DNA of 11,162 bases from assembly GCA_030630395.1 (NCBI GenBank), contig DAOVNE010000024.1, positions 1 through 11,162 on the forward strand, given 5' to 3'. The translations under genes were made by a program, and so were the position numbers. Below, piece by piece: positions 7,936-11,162 of this stretch; position 1 is the first letter of the stretch, and every line of letters starts with the position of its first letter. The DNA is from Candidatus Eiseniibacteriota bacterium. Its GTDB lineage: Bacteria; Joyebacterota; Joyebacteria; Joyebacterales; Joyebacteraceae. The notes beneath the pieces are model-generated. The model worked only from the letters and a program-made list of their open reading frames with translations. It ran no database searches and was not told where the DNA came from.

Positions 7936-10026
7936 ATGTCACGTGCAGTCCCCCTCGATAAGGTGAGAAACATCGGCATCATGGCTCACATTGATGCCGG
8001 GAAGACCACGCTCACCGAGCGGATCCTGTTCTATACGGGCAAGGTCCATCGGATGGGGGAGGTGCACGACGGGGCCGCCGTGATGGACTGGATGGCTCAG
8101 GAGCGGGAGCGCGGCATCACCATCACTTCAGCTGCGACGACGTGTTTCTGGCTTCGTCACCGGGTCAACATCATTGATACCCCGGGGCACGTCGACTTCA
8201 CGATGGAGGTCGAGCGGTCACTGCGGGTCTTGGATGGAGCCGTAGCAGTCTTCTGCGCTGTGGGGGGAGTGGAGCCGCAGTCGGAGACCGTCTGGCGACA
8301 GGCCGATGCCTACGGTGTTCCGAAGCTGGCATTCGTCAACAAGATGGACCGCGTAGGGGCGGACTTCGAGAACGTGCTTGATATGATGGTCGAGAGACTG
8401 GGCGCCACGCCGGCGCCGGTCGAAATACCGATAGGCTCCGGTGATACCTTCGTGGGTGTGATCGATCTCGTTCGTATGCGGACGCTCAACTTTGACCAGG
8501 AGAGCCTTGGCGCCGACGTCACCGACACTGCGATCCCGGAGGACATGCTGGAAGAGGCGAAGGCATGGCGGGAGAGACTGATCGAACTCGCGGTGGAACA
8601 CGACGATGCGCTTCTCGAGAAGTACGTTCACGGCGAGGAGCTGTCCGTTGATGAGATCGAGCGAGCGATACGAGCGGGTACCTTGGCAGCCAAGATCGTC
8701 CCCGTGTTCTGTGGTGCGGCGCTTCGAAACATCGGAGTACAGCCTCTTCTCGATGGCGTCGTCAAGTACCTGCCGTCTCCTGAGGACATTCCTGCCGTGA
8801 CGGGTATGAACCCGTTCACGGAGAAGGAGGAGACACGGGGGCCCGACGACGATGCACCGCTCTCGGCGCTTGCCTTTAAGGTGGCGAGTGATTCGTACGT
8901 TGGGAGACTCACGTATGTCAGGCTCTACTCGGGCACGATGAAGAAGAGCTCGCAGTACCTGAACCCGCGAACAAACAAAAGGGAGCGGATCGGTCGCATC
9001 CTTCTTATGCACGCGAACAAGCAGGAAGATCTGGAGGTCGCAAGCGCGGGCGAGATAGTCGCCGTCGTCGGTCCCAGAGAGACCGCGACAGGGGATACGC
9101 TCTGCGATCCGAAGAAGCCGATAGTCCTCGAGTCTATGACGTTTCCGGAGCCCGTCGTCTCGGTGGCCATTGAGCCCAGGACGAAGGCGGACGAGGTCAA
9201 GCTCTCGCAGGCACTGGGGCGTTTGGGCGAGGAGGACCCGACCTTCATCACGAAGACGGACGAAGATACGGGTCAGACAATCATATCGGGAATGGGCGAG
9301 TTACACCTCGAGGTTTTGATCGACCGGATGATGCGGGAGTTCAGCGTTCGCGCGAATGTAGGGCGCCCGATGGTAGCCTTCAGGGAGACCATCACCGAGC
9401 CGGCGGACGGCAGGGGACAGTTCGTTCGTCAGAGCATGGGGAAGGGCAAGGGGCAGTACGGTGATGTCGTCATACACATGGAACCGAACGCCCAGGGCGG
9501 TAACGAGTTTCATGACAACATCAAGAACGGAGAGATACCTCCGCAGTTCGTCTCTTCCGTTGAGAGCGGCATCTTGAGCGCGCTTGAGAACGGCGTTCTG
9601 GCGGGATACCCGCTGATCGATGTCAAGGTCACTCTCACCGGCGGGAGCTTCGATGATGCCGACTCGACGGACATGGCATTCAGGGCGGCCGGGACCATGG
9701 CTGTTCGGGAGGCTGCCCGGCAGGCGCATCCGGTGCTCCTTGAACCGGTGGTCAAACTGGAGATTGTCGTTCCGGAGCAGTTCACGGGCGAGATTATCGC
9801 CGATCTGAACGCCCGGGGCGGGCGGATAGAGGGAACGAGTTTGAGGGGCGGCGAGCGTGTGGTGAAAGTGAAAGCGACTGTCCCGCTGGGGCGGACCTTC
9901 GGGTACGCGACTGCGGTTCGTTCGCTCTCACAGGGCAGAGCTGTCTACACCACGCAGTTCTCGCATTATGCGAAGGTCCCGCGGGCGACGCTGGAACAGA
10001 TGACAGCGGGCTGGGGCCGAATGTAG
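7936..10026 (+). CDS. fusA: Translation elongation factor EF-G
   Basis: Ribosomal translocase GTPase; it also helps recycle ribosomes. It is 696 residues (E. coli 704). GTPase motifs: G1 AHIDAGKT (17-24), G2 RGITI (59-63), G3 DTPGH (81-85), G4 NKMD (135-138), and G5 as GAA (260-262) where GSA is usual. Domain II covers roughly 300-400, and domain III includes [10 protein letters not shown] (451-460, His457). Domain IV covers about 485-605 and domain V runs to the end ([18 protein letters not shown]). Position in the str block and overall length argue for the housekeeping EF-G. Departures from the usual sequence: domain IV loop I reads [10 protein letters not shown], two residues longer than SGGRGQYG; loop II reads [10 protein letters not shown] where most have GSYHDVDSSE, so the tip His is Asp573; and the domain V motif reads LGRTFGY instead of LSEMFGY. 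These may be lineage traits or signs of a specialised EF-G. Start choice: ATG 7936 by homology. Confidence 0.97.
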   Translation: MSRAVPLDKVRNIGIMAHIDAGKTTLTERILFYTGKVHRMGEVHDGAAVMDWMAQERERGITITSAATTCFWLRHRVNIIDTPGHVDFTMEVERSLRVLDGAVAVFCAVGGVEPQSETVWRQADAYGVPKLAFVNKMDRVGADFENVLDMMVERLGATPAPVEIPIGSGDTFVGVIDLVRMRTLNFDQESLGADVTDTAIPEDMLEEAKAWRERLIELAVEHDDALLEKYVHGEELSVDEIERAIRAGTLAAKIVPVFCGAALRNIGVQPLLDGVVKYLPSPEDIPAVTGMNPFTEKEETRGPDDDAPLSALAFKVASDSYVGRLTYVRLYSGTMKKSSQYLNPRTNKRERIGRILLMHANKQEDLEVASAGEIVAVVGPRETATGDTLCDPKKPIVLESMTFPEPVVSVAIEPRTKADEVKLSQALGRLGEEDPTFITKTDEDTGQTIISGMGELHLEVLIDRMMREFSVRANVGRPMVAFRETITEPADGRGQFVRQSMGKGKGQYGDVVIHMEPNAQGGNEFHDNIKNGEIPPQFVSSVESGILSALENGVLAGYPLIDVKVTLTGGSFDDADSTDMAFRAAGTMAVREAARQAHPVLLEPVVKLEIVVPEQFTGEIIADLNARGGRIEGTSLRGGERVVKVKATVPLGRTFGYATAVRSLSQGRAVYTTQFSHYAKVPRATLEQMTAGWGRM

Positions 10027-10067
10027 ATCAGGTCGTTACAGTGATATCGCACAGCGGATAGCTAGTT

Positions 10068-10080
10068 GGAGGACGAGGAG
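10068..10080 (+). promoter_or_regulatory. Ribosome binding site of tuf
   Basis: GGAGGA at 10068-10073 is seven bases before ATG 10081, a strong SD suited to a very highly translated gene. A second AGGAG (10076-10080) abuts the start codon but is too close to serve. The fusA-tuf gap is 54 bp and shows no terminator. Confidence 0.8.
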
Positions 10081-11162
10081 ATGGCGAAGGAGAAGTTTGA
10101 GAGGACTAAGCCCCACGTTAACGTGGGCACGATCGGTCACGTAGATCACGGCAAGTCGACGCTTACAGCAGCGATGACACTGTGTCTTGAGAAGCGGGGT
10201 CTTGCAACGTACATCCCGTTTGACCAGATCGACAAGGCGCCGGAAGAGCGCGAGCGCGGTATCACGATCGCGACGTGTCACGTGGAGTACGAGAGTGAGA
10301 AGCGTCACTACGCGCACGTTGACTGTCCGGGTCACGCTGACTACGTGAAGAACATGATCACGGGTGCAGCTCAGATGGACGGTGCGATAGTGGTGGTGAG
10401 TGCTGCGGACGGTCCGATGCCGCAGACACGTGAGCACATCCTTCTGGCTCGTCAGGTCGGCGTTCCGTACATCGTTGTCTACATGAACAAGATCGATCAG
10501 GTAGACGACCCGGAGCTTCTGGAGCTTGTGGAGTTGGAGATACGTGAACTCCTGAGCGACTACGAGTTCCCGGGTGACGAGATCCCGGTGATCATGGGCT
10601 CGGCACTGAAGGCGATGGAGTGTGGTTGTGGCAAGGACGAGTGCGAGAACTGCGGTTCGATCTTCAAGCTTCTGGACGCACTCGACACATACATTCCGGA
10701 TCCTGTTCGTGAGATCGACAAGCCGTTCCTTCTTCCGATCGAGGACGTGTTCTCGATCACGGGTCGAGGGACAGTCGGCACGGGTCGTATCGAGCGTGGC
10801 GTGGTCCACACGGGTGACAAGGTGCAGATTGTGGGTATCCGCGAGACGCGAGACACGGTGTGCACGGGTGTGGAGATGTTCAGGAAGATATTGGATGAGG
10901 GTCAGGCCGGCGACAACGTAGGTCTTCTTCTTCGTGGAGTAGAGAAGAAGGATCTGGATCGCGGTATGGTCGTGTGTGCACCTAAGAGCGTGACCCCTCA
11001 TACGAAGTTCACGGGCAAGGCCTACATACTGACGCAGGCAGAGGGAGGCCGTCACACGGCATTCTTCACCGGCTATCGTCCCCAGTTCTTCTTCCGTACA
11101 ACGGACGTGACGGGAGTGGCGACACTTCCCGAGGGGACCGAGATGGTAATGCCTGGCGACAA
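10081..11162 (+). CDS. tuf: Elongation factor EF-Tu, 5' part (3' end outside window)
   Basis: GTPase that delivers aminoacyl-tRNA to the ribosomal A site. 360 codons are present of about 400, ending in the MVMPGD stretch of domain III. Motifs: G1 GHVDHGKST (19-27, with Ser26 where Thr is usual), switch I RGITI (60-64, Thr62), G3 DCPGH (81-85, catalytic His85), G4 NKID (136-139), G5 SAL (174-176). Domain II begins near 212 with [18 protein letters not shown]. Just after G5 is [13 protein letters not shown] (181-193), about five residues longer than the E. coli loop and holding Cys181, Cys183, Cys188 and Cys191. This could bind a metal but it is only a motif reading. Codon choice is strongly biased: CTT for Leu and ACG for Thr are frequent, and I found no TTA, CTA or TCA within 10081-11055. 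This is usual for tuf. It follows fusA by 54 bp in the classic str order. Confidence 0.98.
   Translation, partial: MAKEKFERTKPHVNVGTIGHVDHGKSTLTAAMTLCLEKRGLATYIPFDQIDKAPEERERGITIATCHVEYESEKRHYAHVDCPGHADYVKNMITGAAQMDGAIVVVSAADGPMPQTREHILLARQVGVPYIVVYMNKIDQVDDPELLELVELEIRELLSDYEFPGDEIPVIMGSALKAMECGCGKDECENCGSIFKLLDALDTYIPDPVREIDKPFLLPIEDVFSITGRGTVGTGRIERGVVHTGDKVQIVGIRETRDTVCTGVEMFRKILDEGQAGDNVGLLLRGVEKKDLDRGMVVCAPKSVTPHTKFTGKAYILTQAEGGRHTAFFTGYRPQFFFRTTDVTGVATLPEGTEMVMPGD

Noticed and set aside
10036..10064. Possible promoter (TTACAG, 17 bp, TAGCTA) in the fusA-tuf gap
   Set aside because: The -10 matches the consensus at only two clear positions, which is not enough to call a promoter.
10036..11055. 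Minus-strand open frame (339 codons) opposite tuf
   Set aside because: It is codon-aligned with tuf and explained by tuf's extreme codon bias. The His/Leu/Arg-rich translation resembles no known protein.

Overview
This window is ordinary bacterial core-information DNA. One strand carries, without interruption, the 3' part of rpoB, complete rpoC, rpsL, rpsG and fusA, and the 5' part of tuf: RNA polymerase beta and beta', ribosomal proteins S12 and S7, and elongation factors EF-G and EF-Tu. All genes are on the + strand. Spacers are 26, 60, 59, 162 and 54 bp, and I see no terminator-like hairpin with a T tract in any of them, so one long transcript (rpoBC joined to the str operon) is the simplest reading.

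Layout: rpoB (truncated at the left edge) to 2645; rpoC 2672-6811 (GTG start); rpsL 6872-7243 (forced TTG start); rpsG 7303-7773; a 162-bp leader-like spacer; fusA 7936-10026; tuf from 10081 (truncated at the right edge). Polymerase subunits are therefore co-expressed with the ribosomal decoding-site proteins and the two main elongation GTPases. No mobile element, CRISPR array, tRNA, rRNA or accessory gene was found.

Organism: the DNA is G+C-rich with strong third-position G/C bias. Beta' has a large insertion in the trigger loop (SI3 type) and beta has a coiled insertion before its catalytic lysines. Both are expected in Gram-negative (Gracilicutes) lineages and not in Firmicutes or Actinobacteria. 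A short extra loop after the beta' bridge helix resembles, from memory, FCB/PVC-type sequences. I cannot name the phylum. An uncultivated FCB-like or related lineage is my guess.

I do not see a new multi-gene system. The points worth a second look are within the known genes and their spacers. EF-G has changes in both domain IV tip loops, including Asp in place of the nearly invariant tip His. EF-Tu has a four-cysteine loop after its G5 motif. The rpsL-rpsG spacer contains a 9-bp hairpin whose 5' arm can also pair with the rpsG Shine-Dalgarno sequence and with an upstream repeat. A bulged hairpin sits just before fusA. The rifampicin pocket of RpoB has a natural Glu at the Asp516 position.
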